Below, one piece after another: positions 27,085 to 37,149 of a stretch of DNA of 64,000 bases (the stretch's first letter is position 1; every line of letters starts with the position of its first letter). The notes under the pieces were generated by a model. That model was not told where the DNA came from. It saw only the letters and a list, made by a program, of their open reading frames with translations, and ran no database searches. Source of the stretch: Deinococcus humi (GTDB lineage Bacteria > Deinococcota > Deinococci > Deinococcales > Deinococcaceae); the NCBI RefSeq assembly GCF_014201875.1, contig NZ_JACHFL010000007.1, positions 170,624 through 234,623 on the forward strand. The letters run 5' to 3'. Position numbers and translations under genes: made by a program.

Positions 27085-27325
27085 ATGAATTGGGATCCGT
27101 GGGGCACTCGCGCGGGTCCTGGCCCACTGGAGCCAACGCTGGAACGAGCTCTCCCACCGGGCTCTGATGGGCCCTTGCCTCCCAGGCGCCGCCCTGCCTC
27201 GCCCCGCCTGGGCTGGTGTGCCGGTGCGGCGTCTGACCGGGAGACCGGGACAGCAAGTCAACCTCGGCGCTGAGATTGACGGGCTGGCAAGAGGGCAGGT
27301 GTATACGCGCCCGGGGGATGTGTGA
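27085..27325 (+). pseudogene. Possible short gene after the ABC permease, frame disrupted
   Basis: A good ribosome site (gaggag) is followed eight bases later by an ATG at 27085, but that frame (MNWDPWGTRAG) soon turns Pro/Arg-rich. In the next frame, 27089-27325 reads like protein throughout (ALARVLAHWSQRWNELSHRA and VRRLTGRPGQQVNLGAEIDG, ending YTRPGDV). A one- or two-base change near 27100-27115 would join the start to this frame, giving about 78 residues. I do not recognise the product. It may be a dead or mis-sequenced last gene of the transporter operon. Confidence 0.38.
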
Positions 27326-27653
27326 GGGCAGAAAGAAGACTGGCCGATCAGCTCAGCGCAATGCCTTTGTGATCCTCCTGCTGACCTACAGGCCTTCGGA
27401 TTGATCACCCGCTGGCTCCCGGAATTTTGAGGCTTCCTTGAAGGCGTAGTCAAAGGGCGCTCAGCGGACCCGCTCAAATGCACTTCGGCGTGTGCTTCTC
27501 GGTCCATTCACCACCGTGTAGTGGCCGCATGCCGTTCCATCAGACGCTTGATCCGACCCCCAAGAGACCCCCAGCATGCCTTTCATCCCCTCGCCTCATG
27601 GGGTGGCGAGAGTGTATGGAGCATTCTTCACCCCCACCCTCAGGAGGAACCCC
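27326..27653. other. Intergenic stretch, nothing recognised
   Basis: No gene or strong hairpin seen, apart from the ribosome site (aggagg near 27642) of the next gene. Confidence 0.4.
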
Positions 27654-28163
27654 ATGGTCCTTTCAGCCCGTCAGCTCAGCCACGAATTGCGTGAAGTCCA
27701 GACGCCCGACCTCACCCGCCGCCGCTGGATCATCGGCCTGTCGCTGCTGGGAGCCGCGATGGGGCAAATTGTCTCGCTCTACCAGACCGGCATCATCCGC
27801 CACCTGCCCGATCCACCGCTGCCGATCTTCAACTCGGACCGGGTGGACGCCTCAGAATACGGCTACAAGCGCCTGCAGACTTCCGACGCCCTGATGATGG
27901 TTGTGAACTACGGCGTGACTGCCTGGCTGGCCGGGGCCGGGGGCAAGGACCGGATGACCAGTCTGCCCCTGCTGCCGGTTGCGATGGGCCTCAAGGTGTT
28001 GGGTGACACGGCCTTTGCCATAGAACTCGGGCGTGAAGAATGGCAGGAAAACAAGGCGCTGTGCGTGTACTGCCAGGCTGCCACCCTCGCTTCTCTGGCT
28101 TCGCTGGTCCTCGCGGTGCCCGAGACCCGAAAGGCCATCCGGAACCTGTTGAGCCGCTGGTAG
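27654..28163 (+). CDS. VKOR-like membrane protein
   Basis: A 169-residue membrane protein that looks like a bacterial vitamin K epoxide reductase homologue, which would re-oxidise a DsbA/thioredoxin-like partner using quinone. The first helix (WIIGLSLLGAAMGQIVSLY), a loop with DRVDASEYGYKRLQTSDA, and the CxxC at the start of the last helix (ALCVYCQAATLASLASLVL) fit the family. The loop cysteine pair of many VKORs is not seen, and no thioredoxin domain is fused. The ATG at 27654 follows aggagg; the frame upstream to 27576 is probably not translated. It stands alone. Confidence 0.62.
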   Translation: MVLSARQLSHELREVQTPDLTRRRWIIGLSLLGAAMGQIVSLYQTGIIRHLPDPPLPIFNSDRVDASEYGYKRLQTSDALMMVVNYGVTAWLAGAGGKDRMTSLPLLPVAMGLKVLGDTAFAIELGREEWQENKALCVYCQAATLASLASLVLAVPETRKAIRNLLSRW

Positions 28164-28479
28164 CGCGCAGGACTCGTGGCCTGAGCTGCCCTATTCTCTT
28201 CTGCTGCGCTCCGCTTGGAATTGCGGCAGTGGCGGCACCCTGAGCCGCGCCTCTGGTGCCGATCTCGTGGTATCGGGCTTCGGTCAGGGTGTGAATGGGA
28301 GAATCACACGTGAGAAGCAGGGGACAATATCTGCCCCTTTGTGCCTTCGCTCGTGACCTTTAATTCGCTTTGCCCTAGAGCCGCTTTCTCACTGCCATTG
28401 CGCCGCACCAGGGACCAGTGGCGATTGAACGGGCTGATGGCTCTGAGTGCCGGAATTGTGCCGAGGTTCGGTGCTGGAC
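28164..28479. other. Intergenic stretch, nothing recognised
   Basis: Lies between convergent genes. No clear terminator hairpin or gene seen. Confidence 0.4.
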
Positions 28480-31400
28480 TCAGATCGCTGCATTCTCCAC
28501 TCTTTCCTGGTATTCCAACGGCAGTACATTCGCTACGATCGCTTTGATGCGGATGCCGCGCACTTGGCTGGTCTGGTGAAGCGAGAGATGCTGTTCGCGA
28601 ACGCTTCGTTCATGCTGTAAATGCTGGAGGGCCGCTGCGGCCTCCCCCTGTTTCAGCAGGAGATCCACTAACTCGCTGCGGGCCCGCAGCTCTAGCTCCA
28701 GCAACTGTCGCCTTGAGGCAAGATCCAGAACTTTCTCCAGTCCTGCCCGGGCACCTTCGGCATCTCCCCGTGCAGCCTGATTTTCCGCAGCGTGCACTGT
28801 GGCCCATCCCCAGGCTTCGGGCAGACGATCCGGATCCAGGAGGGAGGAAGCCAGGAGCTGTTCGTACAGTTGTGACGCTTCCACAGGAAAACCGGATTTG
28901 TTCTTGGCCCGTGCTAACACTCCAAGCGCGAGCGCCCCTATGTTCGGCTGCGAGCTGAGCTGAGCAGCTTGCATACTCTGGAGAGCACAATCAACGGCCA
29001 GATCGATATCACCAGTCTCCAGGGCGGTGTCAGCCAGATTGTACAGACAGTTGGCGAGTCCTTCTTGCGCCCCAGCGCCGGTGTACAACCCAGTAGCCTC
29101 CCGGAAAGTGTCCATGGCTTGCTCGGGTTGATTCAACCGGGCTTGAATGATCCCGAGATTTGTTCGGGCATTTGCTTCTCCCACGGTGTCGCCGAGCGTG
29201 GCGGACAGTGCGTTTGAGGCCTCACACAGATGTTGCGCATCTTCTTGAAGTTCGACCGCACTGAGAACCCCGGCCAGCAGATTCAGGCCATCACGTTCGA
29301 GGGTTAAGTCGGCGTGGGTGCGGGCGACTGCTATGACGTTGCTGAGCAGCAGCGCTGCCGCTTCAAAATCACTTGTGTCCAGGCAGGCGAGCGACTGGTT
29401 GTGCTGCACGTAGGCGCGTCCCAGGTCATCGTCGTACTCGTCAACCAGGACGGAGGCGGCCTCGGTCAGGGCCTGTGCCAGCACAGGATGGCTGCGTCTC
29501 TTGTCCCAGGCTTCTTGAATCAGTTCCGTCAGGCGAATCTCCACGCCCTCCGGGAGGCGACGGCCAGAGAACCCCTGCTCTTTCACAGCCTTTCTCGTGG
29601 GCATTGGCAGCACGACGCTGCCACCTTCGTCCAGCAGAACTCCTGGGGCAATCAGGTGCTGGTCTTCTTGAACGTTCAGGCGTTGCAATTCGCCGCTGCG
29701 GATCATCTCGCCAAAGGCCTGAACCACCTGAGGATCAAACTGTCGACCCGCCTGGGACTCGATTTCCAACAGGGCCGCCTCAGGTGTCCAGGGCTCTTTG
29801 TAGGGACGTTCACTCGTCAGGGCGTCATACACATCTGCAACCGAGACCAGCCGGCCACTGATGGGAATGTTCTCCCCAGCCAGTCCATGTGGGTAACCAC
29901 GTCCGTCCCAACGCTCATGGTGGGTCAGCGCGATTTCTTCGGCGACCTGGAGCAGTTTGGAACGGCCACCGGAGAGAATTCGTCCGCCAATCAGCGTGTG
30001 CTGCTTCATCATCTCAAACTCTTCAGGCGTGAACCGGCCAGGTTTGAGCAAGATCGCGTCCGGAATCCCGATTTTCCCCACGTCATGAAGGCGGGCTGCC
30101 AGGCGGATCATGTCCACCTCGGCGGTGGGCAGGCCCAGCCGCTCAGCCAGACGGGCAGTGACGTGACCCACACGGAAGGTGTGTTGGCCGGTCTGGTCAT
30201 CGCGGTACTCCGCTGCTGCTGCGAGCCGCGTGACGATCTCTACCTGCGCAAATTCCAACTCCTGCGTCCGTTTCTGGACCGCTGCTTCCGCGTCCTCTCG
30301 GGCGCGTTCGGACGCTTCCCGAAGCAGGCGCTGTGTGTCGGCCTCCATGTTCGCTTTTTCAACATCGAACCGCGCCTGATGTTCACTGATTCGCGCAGCC
30401 TCGTGTTCAGCGTGGTCCGCCCGCTCCGACTGGAGCAACTCCTCGAAGAGGACAGCACTCCGCTGATACTCGCCGAGTTGTCGGCTGGTACGGGCCTGGC
30501 CCTCCTTGGCCTGCAAGACCTCGCTTTTCAGACCGGCGGTCGCCGCGTGCTGTCCCGCCTCCCCATAGAGGCAGGACGCTTCCTCGGCATTGCCCGATCG
30601 TAAGGCGAGGTGGGCCAGGCTCAGGGTGGCCCAGACTCGGACCAGAACGAGTTGCAGCTCTGAAGCGATGGCTAGGGCTTTGCGACTCATCTGAGCGGCC
30701 AGTTCGTCGTCTCCCAGGGTGGCGTAGACGCGTCCAAGACTGTCGAGGACCTCCGCTTCCTCTTCCCGTGCCCCGATCTGTTCGGCCAGGGCCAGCGCCT
30801 TGAGGTATCCGGCGATCCCGCGTTTTAGGTCTCCGCGGTCCCGAGCCACGTCGGCGAGGGCCACCCGCCCCGCCAATTCCATACGCTGGTCGCGGTTACG
30901 TTGAACCGTCTCAATCCCTTCCTGCAGATATCGGTCTGCCTGGTCGAACAGCTGCATAGAACGGTACAGAGCGCCAACATTGATCAGGCAGGCCCCCAGC
31001 TGCCGCTCCAGGGATTGGCCTGAAGAATGGATAAACGCCACACAGGCGAGGAAATACTCGAGGGCGCGCCCCGCGTTCCCAGCCCGCTGATGCAGCAGGC
31101 CCAGATTGTTGAGGCTGCCGGCGTAACCGGGCGCATCGTTGATCTCCCGGCGCAAGGTTGACGCGCGTTCCAGGGAGGCGATGGCGTCGTTCAGTTCGCC
31201 ATGCCGCAGCTGCATGCCACCCTGAAGGTTGTGTGCGTGAGCGACCACTTCCCATGCACTGCACCCTGAAGCTTCCTGGATCAGGGGTCCTACCAGGTTG
31301 TTAAAGGCGCACACGTCGTTTGTGTTCATAAACACGCGTAGCGCGATGAGTTTCGCCTGGCACCCTCTTTCTGACTGTTGGGAGGCAGCGAAACATTCTG

Positions 31401-31602
31401 CGGCTTGAAGAGCAGAACGGATGGCGGTGTCTGCTTCACCCAATTCCAGAGCCCGCTGAGCCGCTTCAAAATGCGCTTCCGCACGAATGGCGGGAGCATC
31501 CTGGTTTGCAGCGGGCATCAGCGCCTGTTCAAGCGCGTGACGGGGGTCAGCCATGGTCTGCAGCAGGTTGAGTCGCTCTGGAATGGGGGATTCATCTGGC
31601 AT
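28480..31602 (-). CDS. TPR repeat protein with a central HD-GYP domain
   Basis: A very large (1040-residue) cytoplasmic protein. Residues up to about 430 are tetratricopeptide-like helical repeats (for example [20 protein letters not shown], and [20 protein letters not shown]). A coiled coil (about 430-470) leads into an HD-GYP domain with [20 protein letters not shown], the metal motif [11 protein letters not shown], and [15 protein letters not shown] second TPR array fills the C-terminal 350 residues. HD-GYP domains usually hydrolyse cyclic di-GMP. TPRs on both sides and no receiver or PAS domain suggest control by protein partners. The ATG at 31602 has aagga before it; an ATG at 31644 is also in frame. 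It has no operon partner. Confidence 0.85.
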   Translation of the reverse strand: MPDESPIPERLNLLQTMADPRHALEQALMPAANQDAPAIRAEAHFEAAQRALELGEADTAIRSALQAAECFAASQQSERGCQAKLIALRVFMNTNDVCAFNNLVGPLIQEASGCSAWEVVAHAHNLQGGMQLRHGELNDAIASLERASTLRREINDAPGYAGSLNNLGLLHQRAGNAGRALEYFLACVAFIHSSGQSLERQLGACLINVGALYRSMQLFDQADRYLQEGIETVQRNRDQRMELAGRVALADVARDRGDLKRGIAGYLKALALAEQIGAREEEAEVLDSLGRVYATLGDDELAAQMSRKALAIASELQLVLVRVWATLSLAHLALRSGNAEEASCLYGEAGQHAATAGLKSEVLQAKEGQARTSRQLGEYQRSAVLFEELLQSERADHAEHEAARISEHQARFDVEKANMEADTQRLLREASERAREDAEAAVQKRTQELEFAQVEIVTRLAAAAEYRDDQTGQHTFRVGHVTARLAERLGLPTAEVDMIRLAARLHDVGKIGIPDAILLKPGRFTPEEFEMMKQHTLIGGRILSGGRSKLLQVAEEIALTHHERWDGRGYPHGLAGENIPISGRLVSVADVYDALTSERPYKEPWTPEAALLEIESQAGRQFDPQVVQAFGEMIRSGELQRLNVQEDQHLIAPGVLLDEGGSVVLPMPTRKAVKEQGFSGRRLPEGVEIRLTELIQEAWDKRRSHPVLAQALTEAASVLVDEYDDDLGRAYVQHNQSLACLDTSDFEAAALLLSNVIAVARTHADLTLERDGLNLLAGVLSAVELQEDAQHLCEASNALSATLGDTVGEANARTNLGIIQARLNQPEQAMDTFREATGLYTGAGAQEGLANCLYNLADTALETGDIDLAVDCALQSMQAAQLSSQPNIGALALGVLARAKNKSGFPVEASQLYEQLLASSLLDPDRLPEAWGWATVHAAENQAARGDAEGARAGLEKVLDLASRRQLLELELRARSELVDLLLKQGEAAAALQHLQHERSVREQHLSLHQTSQVRGIRIKAIVANVLPLEYQERVENAAI

Positions 31603-31744
31603 GGGGTCCTTGGCACACGGCGTTGCAGAGGGGCGTGAGATCATAACTTGCGCAGCGATCCCCGAAAAAGGGTGTCGCTGCGCGGAAAGTCCCTGCCTTT
31701 AGAGTGCCATTCTGGTTCTCACAGAACGTTTACAGCTGCCAGTG

Positions 31745-32953
31745 TTATTTCAATGAAGCCATAAACGCGGCGATGTTGAGTTGACCGTAGCCCAACGTTG
31801 AGGTTCCGGGTTGAAGTGACGCAGTATTAACGGCGTCCACGTTGGTGGCATGGGCGGTCAGCCGGCTAGCAAGATTGATACTCGTGTTTCCATGTTCGCC
31901 AAGGGCAAGTGCCAGTGCGCCGCTGACCATGGGGGCCGCGAAGGACGTTCCGCGCCATGTTGCGAAGTGGTTGCCCGGATAGGCGGTGACGACGGCTTCC
32001 GCAGGAGCGAGGACTTCGAGGTCTGGGCCGTAACTGGAAAAGCTGGACCGTACGCCGTCCGTATTTGAGCTCCCGACTGACAGGGCATACGCTGCGGCGT
32101 TGCCGCTGCGGGCTGTCCGCGCGGGGTAGAGGACGGGGCTGTTGCCCGTGTTCCCGGCAGAGAGGACAACGTAGACGCCAGCGGCAGCGGCATCAGCCAG
32201 AGCGGCTTCAAGGTCGGCATCCGGTGCACTGGCCACCGATGCGTTGATGATCTGAGCACCGTGCTGTACAGCAAACCGGACAGCGGCAGCGATTTCCCGG
32301 GTGTCACCTGTGCCGTCAGGCTGGAGTGCCCGGAGCGGCATGATCACCGCGTTGGGAGCGACCTGCAAGATAATGTCTGCGACGCCAGTGCCATGCCCGA
32401 ACGCGACATCGCCAGGACGGCCCCCTTCCTGTGGAAGTCCGTCCATCTCCAGGAAGTCCTGACTGGAGGAGCTGAGGTGGCCGTTAAAAGCAACGTGCTG
32501 CAGGTCGATGCCCGAGTCAATGACGGCAACTGTCACGCCCTGCCCGAGCTGGGGTGCACCCTGCTGCCCCTGGGAGAGCCCAACCGATTGCCAAAGAGGG
32601 GTGTTGGCCGTGAAGGTATTGTTCGGACCACTGGAGAGGGTCGACGAATCAAGTGCGGCGTTCCACTCACTCGGTGAGGCCGTTACGAAGGCACCAGCTG
32701 TGACAAAGGCGCCAGCCGTCACGAAGGCACCAGCGGTGACAAAAGCTCCAGCGGTGACGAAAGCTCCGGCGGTGACGAACGCACCAGCGAGGGCATGAAG
32801 GTTTGACGAGCCAATGCTCTGTTCCGTCTGGGCGCCAAATTCCGGTATGACAGCAATACCGCTCGAACGGGTGATGTCGGGAGTCGTACCGCAGGCCACG
32901 AGTGAAGCACTGAGGAGCAGCCAGCGAAGGGCTGGTTTTAAAGTCGTACGCAT
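31745..32953 (-). CDS. Subtilisin-like serine protease lipoprotein (S8)
   Basis: A secreted 402-residue subtilase. A lipoprotein signal ends in LVAC (Cys21). The catalytic triad is D146 (VAVIDSGID), H187 (GHGTGVA) and S337 (GTSFAAPMVSG), with the oxyanion asparagine N268 (SAGNTGNS), so it should be active. In place of a normal I9 propeptide there is a short linker and six tandem copies of GAFVTA (residues 57-92), encoded by an 18-base repeat. The protease would sit on the envelope at the end of this flexible, hydrophobic tract. It is transcribed alone, towards the TPR/HD-GYP gene. Confidence 0.9.
   Translation of the reverse strand: MRTTLKPALRWLLLSASLVACGTTPDITRSSGIAVIPEFGAQTEQSIGSSNLHALAGAFVTAGAFVTAGAFVTAGAFVTAGAFVTAGAFVTASPSEWNAALDSSTLSSGPNNTFTANTPLWQSVGLSQGQQGAPQLGQGVTVAVIDSGIDLQHVAFNGHLSSSSQDFLEMDGLPQEGGRPGDVAFGHGTGVADIILQVAPNAVIMPLRALQPDGTGDTREIAAAVRFAVQHGAQIINASVASAPDADLEAALADAAAAGVYVVLSAGNTGNSPVLYPARTARSGNAAAYALSVGSSNTDGVRSSFSSYGPDLEVLAPAEAVVTAYPGNHFATWRGTSFAAPMVSGALALALGEHGNTSINLASRLTAHATNVDAVNTASLQPGTSTLGYGQLNIAAFMASLK
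32678..32785 (-). repeat. Six tandem 18-base repeats inside the subtilase gene
   Basis: Each unit codes GAFVTA. Units differ at silent positions (gcg/gca/gct, gtc/gtg/gtt), so the array is old enough to have diverged while the peptide stayed identical, which suggests selection on the peptide. Such arrays can change copy number by slippage or recombination. Confidence 0.85.
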
Positions 32954-33474
32954 GTGGTTACCTCTGCACTGAGACAGGCGCCTGGCGCACCTGGAAGGAT
33001 CGCGTGGCCCAAGACTTGTACCCTGATTTGTTCTTCATGAGAGAACGTTCAAGCCTTGTGGCTGTGAGGCGGGAGACCAACGGGGACGCGCCAACTGCAT
33101 GTGTTCCTCCATGAGACAGTCGTTAAGTAAGCCTAAATTGTCGGCTTCGAGTAAAGGTTAATTGAAAATTCTCACCGCTTCTCTAAGATTTTTCACACTT
33201 ATGGCGCTACCTGGCTTCACAGCAAGCGACGGTTTTAGCGAGTTGCCGGGGTGCATGATGTTGTGCTGATCGGCTGTAAACTCCCCGGCTCCCGTTACCC
33301 CGATGCAATCATTGGGTACGCTGCCACTGCTCTCCCAGGGGTTCACCGTCATTGCCTGGGAGATCAAAGCACTCTTGCTCGGACGGGGCGACGCCGTCAC
33401 CCGCGAGCCCATCCATGGCTGGCGCATCAACATTAGTGACCTCTTCCCCCAAGGCCTCCCTCACTGGGAACTCC
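32954..33474. other. Intergenic stretch with a possible gene relic
   Basis: Contains the subtilase upstream region. On the plus strand 33320-33474 reads partly like protein (LLSQGFTVIAWEIKALLLGR then WRINISDLF) up to the IS5 insertion point, but no start or family is recognised. Confidence 0.35.
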
Positions 33475-33478
33475 CTAG

Positions 33479-34312
33479 GGCGTGTCCGCAAACCAAGAAA
33501 GCAGTGCAAAAATGACGTGTGGTCCGGCGTTACGAATTGACTGATGAACAGTGGAGCCAGCTGGCTCCACTGCTGCCACCGCAACGACCTTGGACGGGCC
33601 GCCCTGGCCTGGATCACCGCACCGTGCTGAACGGCGTCCTCTGGATCACACGCTTCGGGAGTGCCTGGCGTGATCTGCCCGAACGCTACGGCAATTGGAA
33701 GACAGTGCGTTCTCGGTTCTACCGATGGCAGCCGCAGGGCCTCTGGGCACAGTTGCTCACCCGAGTGCAGGAACGTGCAGATCATGCCGGCCAGGTCGAG
33801 TGGAATGTCCACATGATCGATCGCACCATCGTGCGCGCTCATCAAAGTGCAGCAGGTGCAAAAAAGGGGACGGCGATGAAGCGCTCGGCCGGTCACAAGG
33901 CGGATTCGGAACGAAGAGCCACCTGAAGTGTGATGGCCGGGGACGGCCGCTCGCCTTCCTCCTCACGGCTGGGCAACGCCACGGGATGTTGAAGTTCGAG
34001 ACGTTGCTCGATGCCGATAAGATCAAACGGCGGAGTCGGGGCCGGCCCCGACTCCGCCCCACCATGGTCCTGGCGGATCGGGCGTACAGCGGTGACAAGG
34101 CATACCGGCTGTGCCACGGACGAGGGATTCGTCTGGTCGTTCCTCCGAAACGAGGCCACAAGCGGCCACGTGTACGTCCTTGAGCGGTTGGTCGGGCGCC
34201 TGAAACGCTCAAGGAGAATTGCAACCTGGTTTGAGAAGCGGGCGTGTGACTATGAGGCGATGGTCACCATCGCCTGCGTGATGGAATGGCTTTGAGGGTT
34301 TGCGGACACACC
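33479..34312 (+). mobile_element. IS5-family (IS427-like) insertion sequence with CTAG duplication
   Basis: An 834-base element. The ends are 16-base inverted repeats with one mismatch: ggcgtgtccgcaaacc at 33479-33494 and, inward from the right, ggtgtgtccgcaaacc at 34312-34297. It is flanked by a ctag direct repeat at 33475-33478 and 34313-34316, the target duplication expected for this group. The ends are intact, but the transposase is not (next entry). Confidence 0.88.
33519..34295 (+). pseudogene. IS5-family transposase, split frames and internal deletion
   Basis: OrfA (GTG 33519 to 33926) gives the DUF4096-like N-terminus YELTDEQWSQLAPLLPPQRP and the first DDE acid in HMIDRTIVRAHQ. OrfB follows in the -1 frame from about 33905 (FGTKSHLKCDGRGRPLAFLL, VLADRAYSGDKAYR). 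Such A/B pairs normally join by programmed frameshifting. OrfB, however, stops after PPKRGHKRPRV, and the expected end (ERLVGRLKRSRRIATWFEKR, then VMEWL) is in another frame with about 15 residues missing between them, including the RNVVE part of the DDE motif. It is therefore inactive in itself, though a transposase from another copy could still move the element. Confidence 0.85.
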
Positions 34313-34316
34313 CTAG

Positions 34317-34885
34317 GCTCTCCTGCCTTTCGTGCTGGTCACCAGGACATTCTCCAAATTTCGCTGGCGCTGGTTGTGGTGAGTGGTTGGGAAGGGGTGA
34401 CGCGGTGGTCAACGGTCTGGAACTCTGACGCGCACCGCTGGGAGCTGGGGATCGGAACAACGCAGGTTCTCGTGGGCTCTTCATCAGGTGGCCTTCCGCT
34501 ACGGGAGACACTCACACTTCAAGAGCAGCGCTCCACCTCTCATGCCCAGTCATTGACGCAGGCAACCAAATTACGTCCCACACCCTGAGTTCCCATAGGT
34601 TTGAGAGACCCGTCTGGCGGATGAGGCGCCCGGGCTAGCGTCGATATTCGCAATGTGTCCGAGCCAACCCCCACGTCTTGGTTCCAGTAACTTACCTCTG
34701 CTAGACCAGAGTCGTGCTGTGCCAGGACATCGCGTTCGCTCAGGCGCAACCGGTGGTGTTGCCAAAGGGCTTACTGAATGATGGATACCGGAAAGCGGTG
34801 ATAGGCCTTTCGATTGGTTACGGCTGATCCGCCTCCTGCAGTACAGGTAGGCGGGCAGCGCCCTTCCTATTTCCGTGGCAGGTCT
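34317..34885. other. Gene-poor stretch right of the IS5 element
   Basis: No gene is called. A minus-strand open piece (34540-34749, EVSYWNQDVGVGSDTLRIST) and a plus-strand one (up to 34588, WNSDAHRWELGIGTTQVLVG) both look somewhat protein-like, but overlap each other and have no recognisable family. Confidence 0.35.
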
Positions 34886-36187
34886 TCAGTTGCTCGACAG
34901 GACAGGGCGCGCCGGACGCCTGATGCCCTGGACCAGTCCTGCAGCCGCAATAGAAAGCGCCGCAGAGACGATGAAGGCCGCACCGTACGATCCCAGCGCG
35001 TCGCGCGCCACACCGCCCAGCCATGCGGCCAGCGCTGCCCCGATCATGTGCGCGCAGAAGACCCAACCGTACACGGTGCCGACGTTGCCGCGTCCGAACT
35101 CGTCGGCCACCAGCGCCGTTGTGGGCGGCACCGTCGCGATGTAATCCAGTCCGAAGAGCACGGCAAAGGCCACCAGACCCACTCCCGGCGGAATGAACAG
35201 CAGGGCGGCCAGACTCAGGCCCCGGAACGCGTAGTACGCGCCCAGCAAAAGCCGGGGATCGTAGCGGTCGGTCAGCCAGCCGCTGGCTATCGTTCCCACG
35301 AAGTTGAAGACCCCCATCAGCGACAGCATGCCTGCTGCATACGCAGCGGTGAGACCCGCTTCCGTGCAGTACGCGATGAAATGCACGCCGATCAGACCGT
35401 TGGAGGTGGCTCCGCAGACAAAGAACGTGACGGCCAGCAGCCAGAACTGGCGGGACCGCAATGCCCGGCGCATGATGCCCGGTTCAGACTGCACCCCTGG
35501 CACCGGGGCCCCCGGTGCCAGACCCAGGGGCTGTGCACCGACATCGGCGGGGCGGTCCCGTAACAGCAGCGCGGCAGGCAGCGCCGTGATCAGGGCAAGG
35601 CCGCCGATGACCAGCACGCTCTCCCGCCAGCCCAGCGCGCCCACCAGGGCCGTCAGCACCGGCAGGAAGATCAGTTGTCCGGCGGAACTGGCCGCCCCAA
35701 ACAGGCCCATCACCAGGCCGCGCCCGCTGACGAACCAGCGGTTGGCGATGGTCGCCCCCAGGACGCTGCCCACAATGCCGGTACCTAGTCCGCTGAGGAC
35801 CCCCCAGACCAGGTGTAATTGCCACACTGAGCTAATTAAGGCGCTGCCCGCGAAGCTGGCTGTGATTACGAATAGGCCACCTGCCGTCACGCGGCGCGGC
35901 CCGAAGCGGTCGATCAGGCCGCCGCTGAGCGGGCCGCCCAGCCCAAACATGACCAGTCCCAGGGAAGCGGCCAGGGACAAGGTGGCGCGCGAGACGCCGA
36001 GGTCAAGCTGCATGGGCAGTAGAAAGACGCCGGGGGCCGAGCGGGCGCCAGCGGCGAGCAAAATGACCAGTGCGGCAACGGCCACTACGGTCCACCCGTA
36101 GAACCGGGCCGGGCGGACGTTGGGCACACGCTGAGTAGACGCGATCTCCTGGGGACCAGTGACCTGTTGGGAGTCTTGCGGCGACAT
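34886..36187 (-). CDS. MFS transporter
   Basis: A 433-residue major facilitator with about twelve transmembrane helices. It starts FYGWTVVAVAALVILLAAG and has the loop 2-3 signature GGPLSGGLIDRFGPRRVTAG and its second-half counterpart ASGWLTDRYDPRLLLGAYY. This N-terminus and loop pattern are usual in the monocarboxylate/oxalate-formate-like MFS group. It is divergent from the AraC regulator, with 75 bases between them, so the regulator probably controls it. Confidence 0.85.
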   Translation of the reverse strand: MSPQDSQQVTGPQEIASTQRVPNVRPARFYGWTVVAVAALVILLAAGARSAPGVFLLPMQLDLGVSRATLSLAASLGLVMFGLGGPLSGGLIDRFGPRRVTAGGLFVITASFAGSALISSVWQLHLVWGVLSGLGTGIVGSVLGATIANRWFVSGRGLVMGLFGAASSAGQLIFLPVLTALVGALGWRESVLVIGGLALITALPAALLLRDRPADVGAQPLGLAPGAPVPGVQSEPGIMRRALRSRQFWLLAVTFFVCGATSNGLIGVHFIAYCTEAGLTAAYAAGMLSLMGVFNFVGTIASGWLTDRYDPRLLLGAYYAFRGLSLAALLFIPPGVGLVAFAVLFGLDYIATVPPTTALVADEFGRGNVGTVYGWVFCAHMIGAALAAWLGGVARDALGSYGAAFIVSAALSIAAAGLVQGIRRPARPVLSSN

Positions 36188-36262
36188 GATGGAAACACTA
36201 CGCGATGTCCCGGCGCAGCTTCTTGCAAAAAATTGCTCGCCGCCGTCCTCTATCCTGGGCGG

Positions 36263-37129
36263 GTGCCTCAGGACTGCTTACCGCACCAGGAACCCCTGAA
36301 GCGGGACGAGGCGCGGCTGTGGCGTGTGCCCTATCTGGGCGGCCTTGACGTACTGCAGGCCCGTTTTGTGAAGCAGGCATTCACCCGGCACACGCATGAG
36401 GAGTTCACGGTGGGGGTGGTGCAGGGCGGCGCGGCGGCGTTCTGGAACCGGGGGGCCGAACATGTTGCCCCGGACGGCAGCATCATGCTGATCAACGCGG
36501 ATGAGGTGACCACGGGCCGCTCCTTCACGGAGGGTGGCTACATCCATCTGGCGCTGTATCCGAGCGCCGAGCAGTTTCGCATGGTGGCCGAGCAGGTCAC
36601 AGGGCGGCCTGCGGTAGCCCCTCACTTCGCGCAGAGTGTGGCGGCGACGCCGCAGCTCGCGCGCCGCCTGGTCACCGTCCACCGCCTGCTGATTGATCCG
36701 GCCGCCTCCCTATTGACCCGGGATACGGCGCTCCAGGGTGCGCTGGCTGCGCTGGTCACGACGCTGGGCGAAGAACGGTTGTCGCTGCCACGGGTGGGTC
36801 GGGAGCGGGCAGCGGTGCGCGAGGTGCGGGCGTACCTGGAGGAGCAGGCTGGGGCGGAGGTGTCGCTGGAGACGCTGGCCCGGCTGGCGGGCCTCAGCCC
36901 TTTTCACCTGGTGCGCGTGTTCCGGCAGGAAGTGGGGCTGCCGCCGCACGCCTATCAGGTTCAGATGCGTTTGAGGCGAGCGCGGGGCTGGCTCGCGGCG
37001 GGGCGGCGGCTGGCAGAGGTGGCGCTCGAAGCGGGCTTCAGCGACCAGAGCGCGTTTTCAAATCAGTTCCGGCGGCATGTTGGGGTGACGCCAGGTCAGT
37101 ACGCGCGCGCCTTCGCCCAGATAGGCTGA
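36263..37129 (+). CDS. AraC-family transcriptional regulator
   Basis: A 288-residue regulator. Residues 20-160 form an AraC-type cupin ligand domain (FTRHTHEEFTVGVVQGGAAA, then DGSIMLINADEVTTG). Residues 180-285 hold two helix-turn-helix units (VSLETLARLAGLSPFHLVRV and RLAEVALEAGFSDQSAFSNQ) and the family signature FRRHVGVTPGQY. I use the GTG at 36263: a tatcct box ends six bases before it, which fits a leaderless mRNA, while upstream in-frame sequence reads into the divergent MFS gene. Likely role: ligand-responsive control of the neighbouring transporter. Confidence 0.85.
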   Translation: MPQDCLPHQEPLKRDEARLWRVPYLGGLDVLQARFVKQAFTRHTHEEFTVGVVQGGAAAFWNRGAEHVAPDGSIMLINADEVTTGRSFTEGGYIHLALYPSAEQFRMVAEQVTGRPAVAPHFAQSVAATPQLARRLVTVHRLLIDPAASLLTRDTALQGALAALVTTLGEERLSLPRVGRERAAVREVRAYLEEQAGAEVSLETLARLAGLSPFHLVRVFRQEVGLPPHAYQVQMRLRRARGWLAAGRRLAEVALEAGFSDQSAFSNQFRRHVGVTPGQYARAFAQIG

Positions 37130-37149
37130 GCTGTAACGGCCGTAAGCCG

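Noticed and set aside
29314..30603. A 429-codon plus-strand ORF opposite the TPR/HD-GYP gene
   Set aside because: No domain visible, and the minus strand carries an unmistakable HD-GYP and TPR protein.
32678..32785. CRISPR-like array
   Set aside because: The repeats are 18-base tandem units without spacers and lie in frame inside the subtilase gene.
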